Source: Tricholomella constricta
Taxonomy: Eukaryota; Basidiomycota; Agaricomycetes; Agaricales; Lyophyllaceae
Direction: 5' to 3'
Assembly (NCBI GenBank): GCA_013368375.1
Contig: JAACJP010000022.1
Span: forward strand, 496,001 to 560,000
DNA: 64,000 nucleotides
Below the pieces are notes generated by a model that saw only the letters and a program-made list of their open reading frames with translations, was not told where the DNA came from and did not search any database. Positions within the stretch are counted from its first letter, which is position 1; each line of letters starts with the position of its first letter. The position numbers and the translations under genes were made by a program. Shown piece after piece: positions 1 to 10,084 of the stretch.

Positions 1-167
1 CACTCGTATATAGTCGGCCCCCTGGCATTTGGGAATCCTTTACACTATTCTCTTCGGATTCCCCCTTGCCAGGTAAGCCTTACTTACCTTCGTTACTGTA
101 CATCAATATAACTTCGGATTCCCCCTTGCCAGTGTGATAGCGCTCCACTGTAAGGGTTGCCCTAACA
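1..167 (+). repeat. Left LTR, 3' 167 bp only
   Basis: Bases 1-167 match 5889-6055 without a difference and end in CCCTAACA. A TATATA box at 7-12 lies about 30 bp upstream of 39, which predicts an RNA start near 39. A 21-bp direct repeat sits at 52-72 and 112-132. The rest of this LTR, about 336 bp of U3, is left of the window. Confidence 0.96.
7..12 (+). promoter_or_regulatory. TATA box of the LTR promoter
   Basis: TATATA at 7-12, repeated at 5895-5900 in the right LTR. It lies about 30 bp ahead of the segment at 39-51 that is complementary to the primer-binding site, consistent with that segment being the RNA 5' end. The start site itself is inferred. Confidence 0.6.
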
Positions 168-169
168 GC

Positions 170-182
170 AGAATAGTGTAAA
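170..182 (+). other. Self-priming primer-binding site
   Basis: AGAATAGTGTAAA at 170-182, two bases after the LTR, is the exact reverse complement of TTTACACTATTCT at 39-51 in the LTR. In Tf1 the primer for minus-strand DNA is the folded-back 5' end of the element's own RNA rather than a tRNA. A 13-nt perfect match to the predicted RNA start fits that mechanism. The match extends no further on either side. Confidence 0.8.
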
Positions 183-294
183 CCGGAGACCCGACGAAGC
201 CGACCGATCAGCCTCCGCGCCGAAACACGTGTCTGCTACACGCAACCCGTCTAGCGCGCGCCTGCTCCGATCGTCGCCCAAGTCCCGTCTCGAG

Positions 295-1515
295 ATGTCC
301 GACTTCGGTGAATTTGACACGCCTCCGTCTCCTGCTGCGCTCACGCCAGAGGAACGACTGGTGAGCCTTGAAACCGCAATGTCGGCTCTCTCGCAATCCA
401 ACACCACCAACTCGGCCACCATGGACCGCATCGCCGCTCTTTTAGATACCATCGTTTTGGGGAACCCCTCCGCTGCCTCCCCAGCAGCACCTACGACCCC
501 CGCGACGCCGGCGCAGCCCCTGCCGACGTCCCCTCCCCTTCCGCGATCGGGATCGCACATTCGGCCGTCGCCCCCTCCCGTGTACGACGGCGCTCGATCG
601 GGCGGCCGCGCCTTCTGGAACGCGTGCCAGCTCTACTTCTCCCTGAGCGTCGGACAGTTCGCCGACGACCACGCCCGAATCAGCTGGGTATTGTCATACA
701 TGCAACACGGTCGCGCCGCCGACTTTGTCGGTCGGGTCTTTCAGTATGGGTCGGTAAAGCGCGCATTCCCGACCTGGAAGGACTTCGCGTCGAACTTCGA
801 AAAGGAGTTCTTCCTGTTCGACGAAGTCGCCGACGCTGCGCTCACCCTTGAGTCGACAGCGTACTTCCAGAATGGGCGCACCATCGACGAGTACATCGAC
901 TCGTTCAAGGCGCTGTGGATCAAGGCCGATTACCCAGACGGCCGCCATCTGGTCCTCAAATTCCGTCGGGGCATGGACCCGAAGCTCTCAAGGAGGCTTG
1001 GGAGCATCACCACGGGTCGGCCCGACGACTCCAAGATCGAGGACTGGCTAGCGATCGCCCGCTCCCAGGACTTCATCATGAGGACCGAGGAGGACTTCCA
1101 CCGTCGGTCGGCTCCGACTGTTCCGACTGCGAGTCGCCCGACTGCCCCCATTCCGATGCCTGTGGTCGCGCCCACGCTCCGATGGCGACCCACTGCCCCA
1201 CCGACTGCTCCCGTTCGTGTGTCGGCACCGGCGCATTTTCTCAGCACGCCCGTGACGCCGTCTCTTCCCCCAGGTGTCCCTATGGACATCGACCGACTCC
1301 GCGGACGTCCTGTTCAGGACGACACCTGTCGTCGATGCAAGCAGCCGGGGCACTTCTGGCGCGACTGCCCAAAGCGCTTTGACCTGCGCCACATCATGCC
1401 AGAGGAACTGGATGAGCTGATCATGCAGCTACTGGCGCGCAAGGATGCGATCCCCGCTGACCCGACTCCCGAGTCGGCCGACCCGATCGCCTTGGCCACG
1501 GAAGAGGATTTTTAG
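295..1515 (+). CDS. gag: Gag-like capsid/nucleocapsid protein
   Basis: Structural protein of the retrotransposon particle. The frame is open from before 229, and the first ATG is at 295, giving about 406 residues. The N-terminal part is Ser/Thr/Pro-rich. A central helical region of about residues 100-260 has the look of retrotransposon gag capsid domains (aromatic-rich, with a Trp-rich core). A CCHC zinc knuckle of form C-x2-C-x4-H-x4-C at 1327-1368 should bind RNA. The frame ends with TAG at 1513-1515, immediately after a run of five T, and the pol frame overlaps it from 1461. An alternative non-ATG start further upstream is possible but less likely in a fungus. Confidence 0.9.
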   Translation: MSDFGEFDTPPSPAALTPEERLVSLETAMSALSQSNTTNSATMDRIAALLDTIVLGNPSAASPAAPTTPATPAQPLPTSPPLPRSGSHIRPSPPPVYDGARSGGRAFWNACQLYFSLSVGQFADDHARISWVLSYMQHGRAADFVGRVFQYGSVKRAFPTWKDFASNFEKEFFLFDEVADAALTLESTAYFQNGRTIDEYIDSFKALWIKADYPDGRHLVLKFRRGMDPKLSRRLGSITTGRPDDSKIEDWLAIARSQDFIMRTEEDFHRRSAPTVPTASRPTAPIPMPVVAPTLRWRPTAPPTAPVRVSAPAHFLSTPVTPSLPPGVPMDIDRLRGRPVQDDTCRRCKQPGHFWRDCPKRFDLRHIMPEELDELIMQLLARKDAIPADPTPESADPIALATEEDF

Positions 1516-4500
1516 TCGCACAACGGGTGAAAAGTACGCCCCCGTTGTCTAGTCGTAATCGGTTCGCCCCCCTATCTGTAGAGTACCCCAATATACTTAA
1601 TATTGCTGCTACTTCTACGGGTGAACCAATCGACGAAGACGTACAATCCTCTCCTGACCAAACGCCATCTCCTTCGGTCGCTCCGACCGAGCCGACTGCA
1701 CCGTCGCGTCGCGGACTACCGCGCTGGGAAAAGCGACTGCCCCGTCGCTTCGTGATCGCCGCATCCCCCGACTCCCTATCCCTGTCGCTCAAGGTCGAGC
1801 TCGAGACCACCGACACCCAAGAGACGCATTCGCTCGCTGCCCTCGTGGACAGCGGGGCATCGGCCTGCTTCATCAACACTGCCTTCGTTGAAAAGCACAA
1901 GCTGAAGACGCGACGGCTGAATCGCCCAACACGTGCCTACAATGTTGACGGAACCCCTAATGAGGCAGGCGCCATTGAATACGTCGTGGACGCAGTCTTA
2001 CGTTACGACGGTCACTCCGAGCGCGTTCTGTTTGCGGTCGCGGGTATTGGGAAGCAGGATCTCATTCTCGGATTCACCTGGCTCCGAGACCACAACCCCG
2101 ACATTGATTGGGCGACGGGAAAGGTGAAAATGAGTCGAGCGCCGACACGTTGCGACACCTGCAAGGTTGAAGTCAAGGAGGAGCGTCGTTCACGCACCAA
2201 GCTGCGAGCTGCCATTCGGGCTTGTCGGGCGGAAGGAATCCCGACAGTCGAGCCCGACCTGCGAGCCCCGACCTGCCCCTACGTCGAAGACGACTCCGAC
2301 ACCGACGAGTTCCTCCCCTACACTCCGATCATGGAGGAACCCGATCCAGAGTCGGACGACTTCCTGGTGGAGACCTTCCTGAACGGCGATCGCATCTTTG
2401 CGACTGCGATCCACCCCCCTCCGACTGAAATGCACATTCGCGCCAGTCAAACGACATCGCAGCGACTCGCTGAGGCGCACGCCGCGAACTCTGCGCCTAA
2501 GTCGTTCCGCGACGCCGTTCCGACCCACCTCCACGACTTTGAGGACGTTTTCTCCAAGGTCGCGTTCGACGAACTCCCCGATCGCAAACAGTGGGATCAC
2601 GCGATTGAGTTGGAGCCGGGCGCTTCGCCGTCCGGTACCAAAGTCTACCCACTGTCGCCAGCGGAGCAAGTTGAGCTCGATGCGTTCCTCAAGGAGAACC
2701 TCGAGTCGGGTCGGATCCGTCCGTCGAAGTCGCCCATGGCTTCGCCAGTGTTCTTCATCAAGAAGAAGGATGGTGCGCTCCGGCTGGTGCAGGACTATCG
2801 GACGCTCAACGCGCTTACGGTGAAGAACCGGTACCCACTGCCGCTCATTAGCGAACTGGTGAACAACCTCCGCGGCGCGCGGTACTTCACCAAGCTGGAC
2901 GTCCGATGGGGGTACAACAACGTTCGGATCAAGGAAGGTGACGAGTGGAAGGCAGCGTTTCGGACGAACCGCGGTCTCTTTGAGCCGCTCGTCATGTTCT
3001 TCGGCCTCACGAACAGCCCCGCCACATTCCAGACCATGATGAATGACATCTTCCGCGATCTGATCGCCGAGGGTGTTGTTTGCGTGTACCTCGACGATAT
3101 CTTGATTTACACCAAGACTCTCGAGGAACACCGTCGGGTTGCGCGACTCGTACTGGACCGACTCCGCGAACATAAGTTGTTCTTAAAACCCGAGAAATGC
3201 GAGTTCGAACAGACCAAGGTCGAGTATCTTGGGCTGATCATCTCGCACGGGCAAGCGGAAATGGATCCGGTCAAGGTTGCTGGAGTGTCGGAGTGGCCGG
3301 CGCCGAGGAACAAGAAGGAGGTGCAAGCGTTCTTAGGCTTCACCAACTTCTACCGACGGTTCATCCAGGACTTCTCGCACCACGCCCGACCCCTGTTCGA
3401 TCTGACGGGCAAGGACGTTGCCTGGCGCTGGGAAGCGTCGGAACAGTCGGCCTTTGACCTCCTGAAGTCTGCGATCACGTCGCGACCAGTGCTTGCATTC
3501 CCCGACGACGACCGACCGTACCGCATCGAAGCTGATTCGTCCGACTTCGCGACGGGCGCGGTCCTGTCACAAGAGTCGCCATCTGATGGCAAGTGGCACC
3601 CGGTCGCGTTCTACTCGAAGAGCTTGAACGCAGTCGAGCGGAACTACGAGATCCACGACAAGGAGATGCTGGCGATCATCCGGTCTCTGGAGGAGTGGCG
3701 ACATTTTGTGGAAGGCGCAAAGCACAAGGTGGAGATCTTGACCGACCACAAGAACCTTGAGTACTTCCTCACCGCGAAGAAACTCAATCGGCGGCAAGCC
3801 CGTTGGTCGCTCTACCTTGCCAACTTCGACTTTACCCTCCACCACCGTCCGGGACGCAGCATGGGCAAACCCGACGCCCTGTCGCGTCGCGCTGATCACG
3901 GCGACGGAAGTGGCGACAATGCCGACATCGTGCTCCTCAAACCCGAGTTCTTCGCGATCCGCGCGACCGAGGGTCTGGTGCTGGTCGGAGAAGAAGACGA
4001 GGTGCTGAAAGCGATCCGCAAGGGCAATCGCGACGGCGCACAGGAGGACGCGGTCGCGAAAGCGGCGCAACTGGTCAAGGCATCCAAGACTGCCGGTCGC
4101 TCCCTACGCTTCGGCGAGTGGGGGGAGGAAGGTAGTCTGCTCACGTTCCGTGGACGGATCTATGTCCCGAACGTTCCTGACCTCCGCCGACGCATTGTGG
4201 AGCAGCATCATGACTCCAAGGTCGCCGGTCACCCGGGTCGCTGGAAGACGCTCGAGCTGGTGTCGCGCAACTACTGGTGGCCCCAGATGTCGCGCTTCAT
4301 CGGTTCATACACCAGCACCTGCGACATGTGCTTGCGCACGAAACCCCGCCGCCAACTCCCCGTCGGACAGCTGCAGCCGCTCCCAATTCCCGAAGGCCGA
4401 TGGAATGTCGTATCAGTTGACTTCATCACCGAACTCCCAGAGTCCAACGGCCATGACGCGATCATGAACGTCGTGGATTCAGTCGGGAAACGCGCGCATT

Positions 4501-5552
4501 TTATCGCGTCGCACACGACCTGTTCGGCCCTGGGAGCTGCGAATCTCTACCGTCGCCACGTCTGGAAGCTGCACGGTCTCCCCGACGCATTCGTCTCCGA
4601 TCGAGGTCCACAGTTTGTTGCCGAATTCACGCGCGAACTGTACCGGCTCCTGGGTATCAAACTGTCGGCCTCGACGGCCTACCACCCTCAGACTGACGGG
4701 CAGACTGAGCGCGTCAACCAGGAGCTGGAACAGTTCTTGCGGGTCTTCTGCAACGAGCGCCAGAACGACTGGGAGGATCTCCTGCCCGACGCCGAATTCA
4801 GTTACAACAACCATGTACATTCGGCGACGCAGCAGACCCCCTTCCTGCTCGACACTGGTCGGCATCCACGCATGGGCTTTGAGCCGCGACGGGGCGCTTC
4901 CAAGAACGAGTCGGCCGATGAGTTCGTGGAGCGCATGAAGGAAGCACAGGAGGAAGCCAAGGCGGCGCTTTCAAAGGCCAAAGACGACATGGAGCGGTAT
5001 TACAACCAGCGACACGCCCCAGCGCCCGACTACCAGCCTGGCGACAAGGTGTACTTGGACGCGACCGACATTTCTACGACCCGACCGTCAAAGAAATTGT
5101 CGCATCGCTATCTGGGCCCCTTCGTCGTGCAGAGGCGAGTCGGCCAGCTCGCTTACCGTCTCCTGCTGCCTCTGTCCATGAAGCGCATTCACCCGGTCTT
5201 CCATGTCGTGAAACTCGTCCCCGCAGTCGCTGACCCGATTGAGGGTCGGCAGTCCGATCCACCGCCGCCCCCAGACATCATCGACGACGAGCCCCACTAC
5301 GAAGTCCACAAAATCCTCGACAGTCGCATCTTCCGCAAGAAACTCCAGTACAAAATCTTGTGGAAAGGATACGGCTATGAAGAGGCCTCATGGGAGCCCC
5401 GGGAGAACGTCGCTGCCCCCGACCTGGTTCGCAAGTTCCACCGCGACAATCCTGACGCTGCGCGCCACATCCGTGGCATCTTCACTCTGTCCCCCGCCGT
5501 CTTCGCCACCGTCACCCCGCACCGAGTCGTTGCGATTCAAGAGGGGGGGTGA
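1461..5552 (+). CDS. pol: Pol polyprotein: protease, RT, RNase H, integrase, chromodomain
   Basis: Copies element RNA into DNA and inserts it in the genome. The frame is open from 1461 to TGA at 5550-5552. Residues are numbered from codon 1527. The aspartic protease motif DSGA is at 108-111. Reverse transcriptase has the catalytic YLDD at 521-524 (3087-3098). RNase H follows, with an acidic residue near 670. The integrase zinc-binding HHCC region is near 893-936. Its catalytic triad is D965, D1025 and E1061, giving spacings of 59 and 35 residues, the classic D,D(35)E pattern. A chromodomain at about 1258-1297 (WKGY and SWEP motifs) should steer integration to marked chromatin. All core residues are present. 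No ATG suits the start, so expression probably depends on -1 frameshifting from gag. Confidence 0.96.
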   Translation, partial: PDSRVGRPDRLGHGRGFLVAQRVKSTPPLSSRNRFAPLSVEYPNILNIAATSTGEPIDEDVQSSPDQTPSPSVAPTEPTAPSRRGLPRWEKRLPRRFVIAASPDSLSLSLKVELETTDTQETHSLAALVDSGASACFINTAFVEKHKLKTRRLNRPTRAYNVDGTPNEAGAIEYVVDAVLRYDGHSERVLFAVAGIGKQDLILGFTWLRDHNPDIDWATGKVKMSRAPTRCDTCKVEVKEERRSRTKLRAAIRACRAEGIPTVEPDLRAPTCPYVEDDSDTDEFLPYTPIMEEPDPESDDFLVETFLNGDRIFATAIHPPPTEMHIRASQTTSQRLAEAHAANSAPKSFRDAVPTHLHDFEDVFSKVAFDELPDRKQWDHAIELEPGASPSGTKVYPLSPAEQVELDAFLKENLESGRIRPSKSPMASPVFFIKKKDGALRLVQDYRTLNALTVKNRYPLPLISELVNNLRGARYFTKLDVRWGYNNVRIKEGDEWKAAFRTNRGLFEPLVMFFGLTNSPATFQTMMNDIFRDLIAEGVVCVYLDDILIYTKTLEEHRRVARLVLDRLREHKLFLKPEKCEFEQTKVEYLGLIISHGQAEMDPVKVAGVSEWPAPRNKKEVQAFLGFTNFYRRFIQDFSHHARPLFDLTGKDVAWRWEASEQSAFDLLKSAITSRPVLAFPDDDRPYRIEADSSDFATGAVLSQESPSDGKWHPVAFYSKSLNAVERNYEIHDKEMLAIIRSLEEWRHFVEGAKHKVEILTDHKNLEYFLTAKKLNRRQARWSLYLANFDFTLHHRPGRSMGKPDALSRRADHGDGSGDNADIVLLKPEFFAIRATEGLVLVGEEDEVLKAIRKGNRDGAQEDAVAKAAQLVKASKTAGRSLRFGEWGEEGSLLTFRGRIYVPNVPDLRRRIVEQHHDSKVAGHPGRWKTLELVSRNYWWPQMSRFIGSYTSTCDMCLRTKPRRQLPVGQLQPLPIPEGRWNVVSVDFITELPESNGHDAIMNVVDSVGKRAHFIASHTTCSALGAANLYRRHVWKLHGLPDAFVSDRGPQFVAEFTRELYRLLGIKLSASTAYHPQTDGQTERVNQELEQFLRVFCNERQNDWEDLLPDAEFSYNNHVHSATQQTPFLLDTGRHPRMGFEPRRGASKNESADEFVERMKEAQEEAKAALSKAKDDMERYYNQRHAPAPDYQPGDKVYLDATDISTTRPSKKLSHRYLGPFVVQRRVGQLAYRLLLPLSMKRIHPVFHVVKLVPAVADPIEGRQSDPPPPPDIIDDEPHYEVHKILDSRIFRKKLQYKILWKGYGYEEASWEPRENVAAPDLVRKFHRDNPDAARHIRGIFTLSPAVFATVTPHRVVAIQEGG
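1509..1515 (+). other. Candidate -1 frameshift site at the gag stop
   Basis: Gag reads GAT TTT TAG, and pol lies in the -1 frame, open from 1461. Phe-tRNA on TTT in front of the TAG could slip back one base on the T5 run (1509-1513) and still pair perfectly, continuing as TTA in pol. Pol has no well-placed ATG at its start, which supports a fused Gag-Pol product. No downstream pseudoknot was looked for. Confidence 0.45.
5541..5552 (+). other. Polypurine tract
   Basis: GAGGGGGGGTGA directly ahead of the right LTR is the expected plus-strand primer. It overlaps the last codons and the stop of pol. Confidence 0.75.
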
Positions 5553-6055
5553 TGTCAGGGGAACTCCCTTTTCGCGCCCTCCGACGCTCACCGATCGTCC
5601 CCCGACTCATGCGATCGCTGCCGCCTGATCGCGATCCCGACCCCGACGCTCCGACCCAAGCGTCGGTGTACATACTTACTTACTTCCTGTCGTTACCGCC
5701 CCCTTCCAGCGCGCACCCCGATCCCGACCCCGACGTCCCGACATCCCGACGTCGGCTGCCCGACCTCGTGCCCGTACCCTGAGCCATGAGGATCGGACAG
5801 CATCGGGAACGTGTCCATACACGCGCCGCACACCCTTCGTTATTATTACATGTACAGTACACTCTAGAGGACCGGCCCTCACGTCCTACACTCGTATATA
5901 GTCGGCCCCCTGGCATTTGGGAATCCTTTACACTATTCTCTTCGGATTCCCCCTTGCCAGGTAAGCCTTACTTACCTTCGTTACTGTACATCAATATAAC
6001 TTCGGATTCCCCCTTGCCAGTGTGATAGCGCTCCACTGTAAGGGTTGCCCTAACA
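5553..6055 (+). repeat. Right LTR, complete, 503 bp
   Basis: Starts TGTCAGGG and ends CCCTAACA, an 8-bp terminal inverted repeat with one mismatch and the usual TG...CA ends. U3 runs from 5553 to about 5926. The TATA box is at 5895-5900 and the predicted R start near 5927. The last 167 bp equal the visible left LTR. Confidence 0.95.
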
Positions 6056-6205
6056 AGGACCTCCCCCGGACTTGCTCGCCGCTGCTTCGAACAAGCGTTT
6101 TTGACCTTTTTGAACTTTTTCACATTCCTTGACATGTCGATTCATATAGCGTTCTTCGGTAAATTGCTTGGTGCATCCACGCCCATGACAGCGGAAGTTG
6201 CCCAT
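6056..6205 (-). pseudogene. 5' fragment of a C2HC zinc-finger protein gene split by the LTR element
   Basis: From an ATG at 6203-6205 the minus strand reads 50 codons up to the exact edge of the LTR, and the frame then stops within a few bases inside the LTR. The peptide has a single zinc-finger pattern (C-x4-C, a Phe, then H-x3-C) followed by a basic, Lys/Gln-rich stretch. Short N-terminal fingers like this occur at the start of some basidiomycete transposon-encoded proteins, so the host may itself be a transposon gene; that is a guess. The rest should lie left of the retrotransposon, outside the window. Confidence 0.5.
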
Positions 6206-8191
6206 CTGCCATGATATCATCACTAGATTTAGTCCAACTACCACGGAAGGGAGAATACGGACGACGTACCGGGATAAGAGCCCTTATTCGAACATTAAAC
6301 TTGCACTGTGGATGATACTGGTCCAAGTCCTGATCTGAACGGTCCGCCAAGTTAGCCCAACATCATGCCCAAATAAGTCAAAGCTCATGGATGGCAATCC
6401 AGCCATAATCAAACTGCAAGAGATATCAAATTGGATATGATTGAATACAAGCGAGAGCAATGCATCCCCGATATTGCGATCATGTTGGGAGGACGTGGAA
6501 TTATTTGTAAATGTTATGGCGTTGTTGAAAATCGATTGTCATTATCCCCGAAATCATAATCTCCGAGATCACTCAAAATAGATTGCCTACCGCTGGGTTT
6601 TTTGCTGATGAGGAATTTAGATAATGCTGGAGCATGTAGCTCTTGTCCCGGCAGGCAGGGCTCAAAGTCGACATTGCGGTGTCTGTTGTGAGCTGGCCAT
6701 GACCGCACGAATGACAAAAACAGACTCAAAACACTCATATATACCCCTTCAGGCCTGATTTTATGAGTACTCATTAGGCGTAGTCGGTAGCCGAATTCAC
6801 AGATTCGCTACCACCGACAGTCACACCTTCAAACCATCTGTTATTTTCTGACCTGAAATCCTTCGTGTTCTGTTCTTTGGCGACTGCCCCTGCTGCTTTA
6901 AATTTGTAACTCAAAAATCTCCGCGGCCAGCGCCTTTTCGGTATGTGTTCCATCATACCGAGAAATATTCCTGAAGATGAACCGTAAATTGAGCACGGCT
7001 ACTCATTGTGTAATGTCTGGACCAAGAATTTATTGAAGGCAAAATGATTGGAGGCAAAAGAGGCACAAAGGAGCTGCACAGGGCAAGGACTAAAATGAAT
7101 CGAGCGGCACTGAAAGCGTTACAATCCAGTTAGCAAGAATTGAATATAATTTTTGTCACGCGGGTTATCCAAATGCCAAATCCGAGATATACGGGGGGGT
7201 TCATGAGGGGGTTCAAAAATTATGGGGGGTTCACAAATAGAATTATCCCAAATAGTCGGAGCGAAGATTCCTGAAGGAGAGAAAGAGCCTGATAAAAGGG
7301 TAAGTATATTATCCGACGATAGATAACAGGAGAACAAAGGAAAAATGGGAGGATTCAGCTACATGTATATGTAGAATTTTTTTAACTCATGACGCAACGA
7401 GCGTTCGCAGTCTAATTAAAATTTTTGGGTGTAATCATGTGTGGGATTGGGCCCGATGGGAGGGATGGAAAAAGGTGGTAGAAGGAGGACTTACGAGGTC
7501 ATTTATTCGGGGCTACCGGTGAGGTTGGACATGGTGAACGTTGAGACTGGAAGAAAAATCTGAGACGCGTCTCGACTGGTCTTGCGCGGCAAATCCCGGA
7601 GCCTGCTCTGAGCTGTACAGCACCATATTTCACTTGGCGCTGCGATCTTCGACGCGACGACGCGACGACGCGTCGCGCACACTCATCCAACAGTTCATCT
7701 CATTAGTCGCATGAAATATTGAACAGCGGCGCCAGCAAGGATGTATATGAACGATCCTACATGTACTGAAACTGGTATAACAATAACATTTTTTCCTTTT
7801 CAAAAGAAAGAGAAAACGCAGTCATTGAGCCCTCTTCCCGTCTTAAGGCTCTCGCGTCCCTGTCTCGTGAACGTTGTGAGTTTGTCAATTTGATCAAATG
7901 TCATGATCTAACGATTATTCTCATGGGCTTAGGTTATCGCGCTTCTCCAGTTCAAATGCCCTAGTCAAAGCTTTACAAAAAGCAATCCGCTATCAATGCC
8001 AGGGCCAATTGCGACAGACGCCAGTATTGGCCTCTGTCACGGGGGCACCTAACTTCGGTCAGCATGGCCATGGCTATATAATTCGTTAGTAAGGTGAGAA
8101 TCGAAGCTGTCTATCGGTTTATATAAATGGACTACTTACTTATAACCTGAACACGTTTTCTTCAGCCCACCAAGCCACCTCCAGGCTAATC
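6206..8191. other. Intergenic, no gene recognised
   Basis: AT-richer DNA with only short, overlapping frames lacking recognisable motifs. A short tandem run based on GACGCGAC lies near 7650-7680. The last few hundred bases are the presumed promoter of the hydrolase gene. Confidence 0.6.
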
Positions 8192-9474
8192 ATGGCGACG
8201 ACCAAGGATAGAAGTTACGGCACTCCCTCTATTCTCGAGAAAGTGGGCTTAGGAGCGTCTCTCCTACTTCATTTGCGTGAGCAGACAATCATCTATTGCC
8301 AGTTTGACTTACTACTAACCTCCGCATTCATTCCAGCATTGACTCTTGGCTGGACTCTGCTCGCCTCGCCTTTCCATCTCAATAACAAACACAAGGCCTG
8401 GACGAGAGTACTTGGGGACAAGTACTTCTATTTTCTTACCGGGCACTTCAACATAAAGCAGCTGCAATGGGCGTTGGGCGATACCCGCGAGGTTTATAAC
8501 AACTGGATGAAAGGCCAGAAACTACCTCAGGTGGTCGATGAGTTGGGTGAGAACTCACGGCTCCTGTGGATTGGGAAACGGCGCACAGACCGGGTGGTCC
8601 TATACCTCCACGGTACGTCATATCGCCGCATAGTTTCCCCTGCGTCATTGACCTGTTTTGCTACTTTGGTATAGGTGGAGCATACGTTCTTCCCATGCAG
8701 TACTTCGTCCCAGACTTCTGGAAGTACGCCCTGCATGACCTCAAGAACAAGGACAAAGAGGCGGGCTTCGCCATCTTACAATACTGTACGTCCCCCACCT
8801 CCCTCCCTCCCTCCCTCCCACATCATAGATAGTTTGCTGACATACCCACCCCAGCCCTCGTACCGACCGCGCCACACCCCGCTCCCGTGACACAAGCCGT
8901 CCTCGCCGTCCAACACCTCATCTCCAGCGGCGTCCAGCCGCAAAACATCCAAATCGTAAGCGACTCCGCCGGCGGGGGCCTCGCCCTCCAGCTCCTCTCG
9001 CACATCCTCCACCCCCTGCCCTCCGTCCCCCGCCTCACACTCTCCGCGCCCCTCGGCGGCGCCTTCCTCATGTCCCCCTGGGTCTCCCTCACCGGCCAGA
9101 CAGGCTCCATGCTCTCCAACGACGACAACGACGTCATCGGCGTCGGCTGCCTCACGTACTGGGGCTGCATCGTCCTCGACGACGTCCCAGAGGCCAGCCG
9201 CCCGTACCTCGAGGCGCTCCGCGCCCCCGAAGGATGGTTCAAGGATCTGGATACGGCCGTGCAGCGCGTGCTTATCACTGCGGGCGACGCGGAGTGCCTC
9301 AGGGACGAGATCGTTGTTGTTGCGAAGGAGATTTGTAGGCACCATGAGGGAGCACGGTATGTGGTGCAGCAATATGGGGTGCATAATGACCCGTATTTTG
9401 ATTTTTTGACGATGGAGAAGAAGAAGAGCGAGTTGACGCCGGTGATTTTGGAGTGGTTGGCTGCTGGGTTTTGA
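8192..9474 (+). CDS. Alpha/beta-hydrolase fold-3 esterase, membrane-anchored
   Basis: Predicted carboxylester hydrolase of the HGG (hormone-sensitive-lipase-like) family, which includes fungal steryl-acetate esterases. Four exons, 8192-8276, 8337-8612, 8675-8785 and 8855-9474, join in frame to 363 residues, and each intron is GT-AG. The oxyanion-hole HGGA starts at residue 120 and is formed across the second splice junction. The nucleophile is S195 in SDSAGG, the acid D302 in GDAE, and the base H334 in VHND. A hydrophobic stretch at about residues 18-44 is probably a membrane anchor. The first half of exon 4 is strikingly C-rich at third codon positions compared with the rest. The substrate cannot be told from sequence. 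Confidence 0.9.
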
Positions 9475-10084
9475 GTGATACCTCCCCCGTTCTGCAAATT
9501 ATGAACCCAGATCTATTATGGCAGTCTGTATTCGTGTATGTATGTATCAGTGACCTTGATTACCCTTATTTCGTCCGTACCCACCTTCGGACTATTCCTG
9601 TACATATGTGATGGCGCTTTGAACATCACCGCGTTTAATGGGCAAATATTTTCCCTTGTCACTTGACAATTCCATGGCCATGACGCACCGACTTAGGGAT
9701 CACTCGCCACAAACGCCAGCACAGTCATGATAGGCGCAAGCACCCTTTGCATACAAGAGTCAGTTAATGCGGACTTTGCTCCACTCTATCAATAGATATA
9801 CTGGCCCTTGACCTCGAGGAGATGATTCAGAAGAGTCTGAATCGGTCTTTAAAGCCTATAAAGGCTCGATGCGTACCCAAGGGAGGCTCCCCATCGGAAA
9901 CAGCCCATCTGCACTCATCTTGTCAAGTACAGTCGCACATATCACATATCGATATCATATAACAACCCCCATATGCATAAATTACACGTTACAATGCAAG
10001 TATGTAGAGCGCCTTTGACAAAGAAATTACAGTTAGGTTTACGTGAATTACCAAGTCTGTCTCGTCCCCTTCCTTCTTCGAATT
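9475..10084. other. Intergenic between convergent hydrolase and APC2 genes
   Basis: About 600 bp holding the 3' ends of two genes that face each other. No frame or repeat of note. Confidence 0.6.

Larger units (their letters stand above)
1..6055 (+). mobile_element. Ty3/gypsy LTR retrotransposon, chromovirus of Tf1/sushi type, 5' end cut by window
   Basis: The order is partial LTR, primer-binding site, gag, pol (protease, reverse transcriptase, RNase H, integrase, chromodomain), purine tract and full LTR. The integrase-last order defines Ty3/gypsy, and the C-terminal chromodomain places it among chromoviruses. Both main frames are open with no internal stop, and the 167 visible bases of the left LTR are identical to the end of the right LTR, so the insertion is recent and the copy may be active. 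The base after the right LTR begins a zinc-finger reading frame on the other strand that the element interrupts. The left target-site duplication lies outside the window; the right one would be AGGAC at 6056-6060 if it is 5 bp. Confidence 0.97.

Noticed and set aside
2190..3173. 327-codon minus-strand frame inside pol
   Set aside because: Antisense shadow of the GC-rich reverse transcriptase region, without motifs.
8776..9497. Long minus-strand frames opposite the last hydrolase exon
   Set aside because: Shadow frames caused by strong C bias at third positions; the plus strand has catalytic motifs and proper splice sites.
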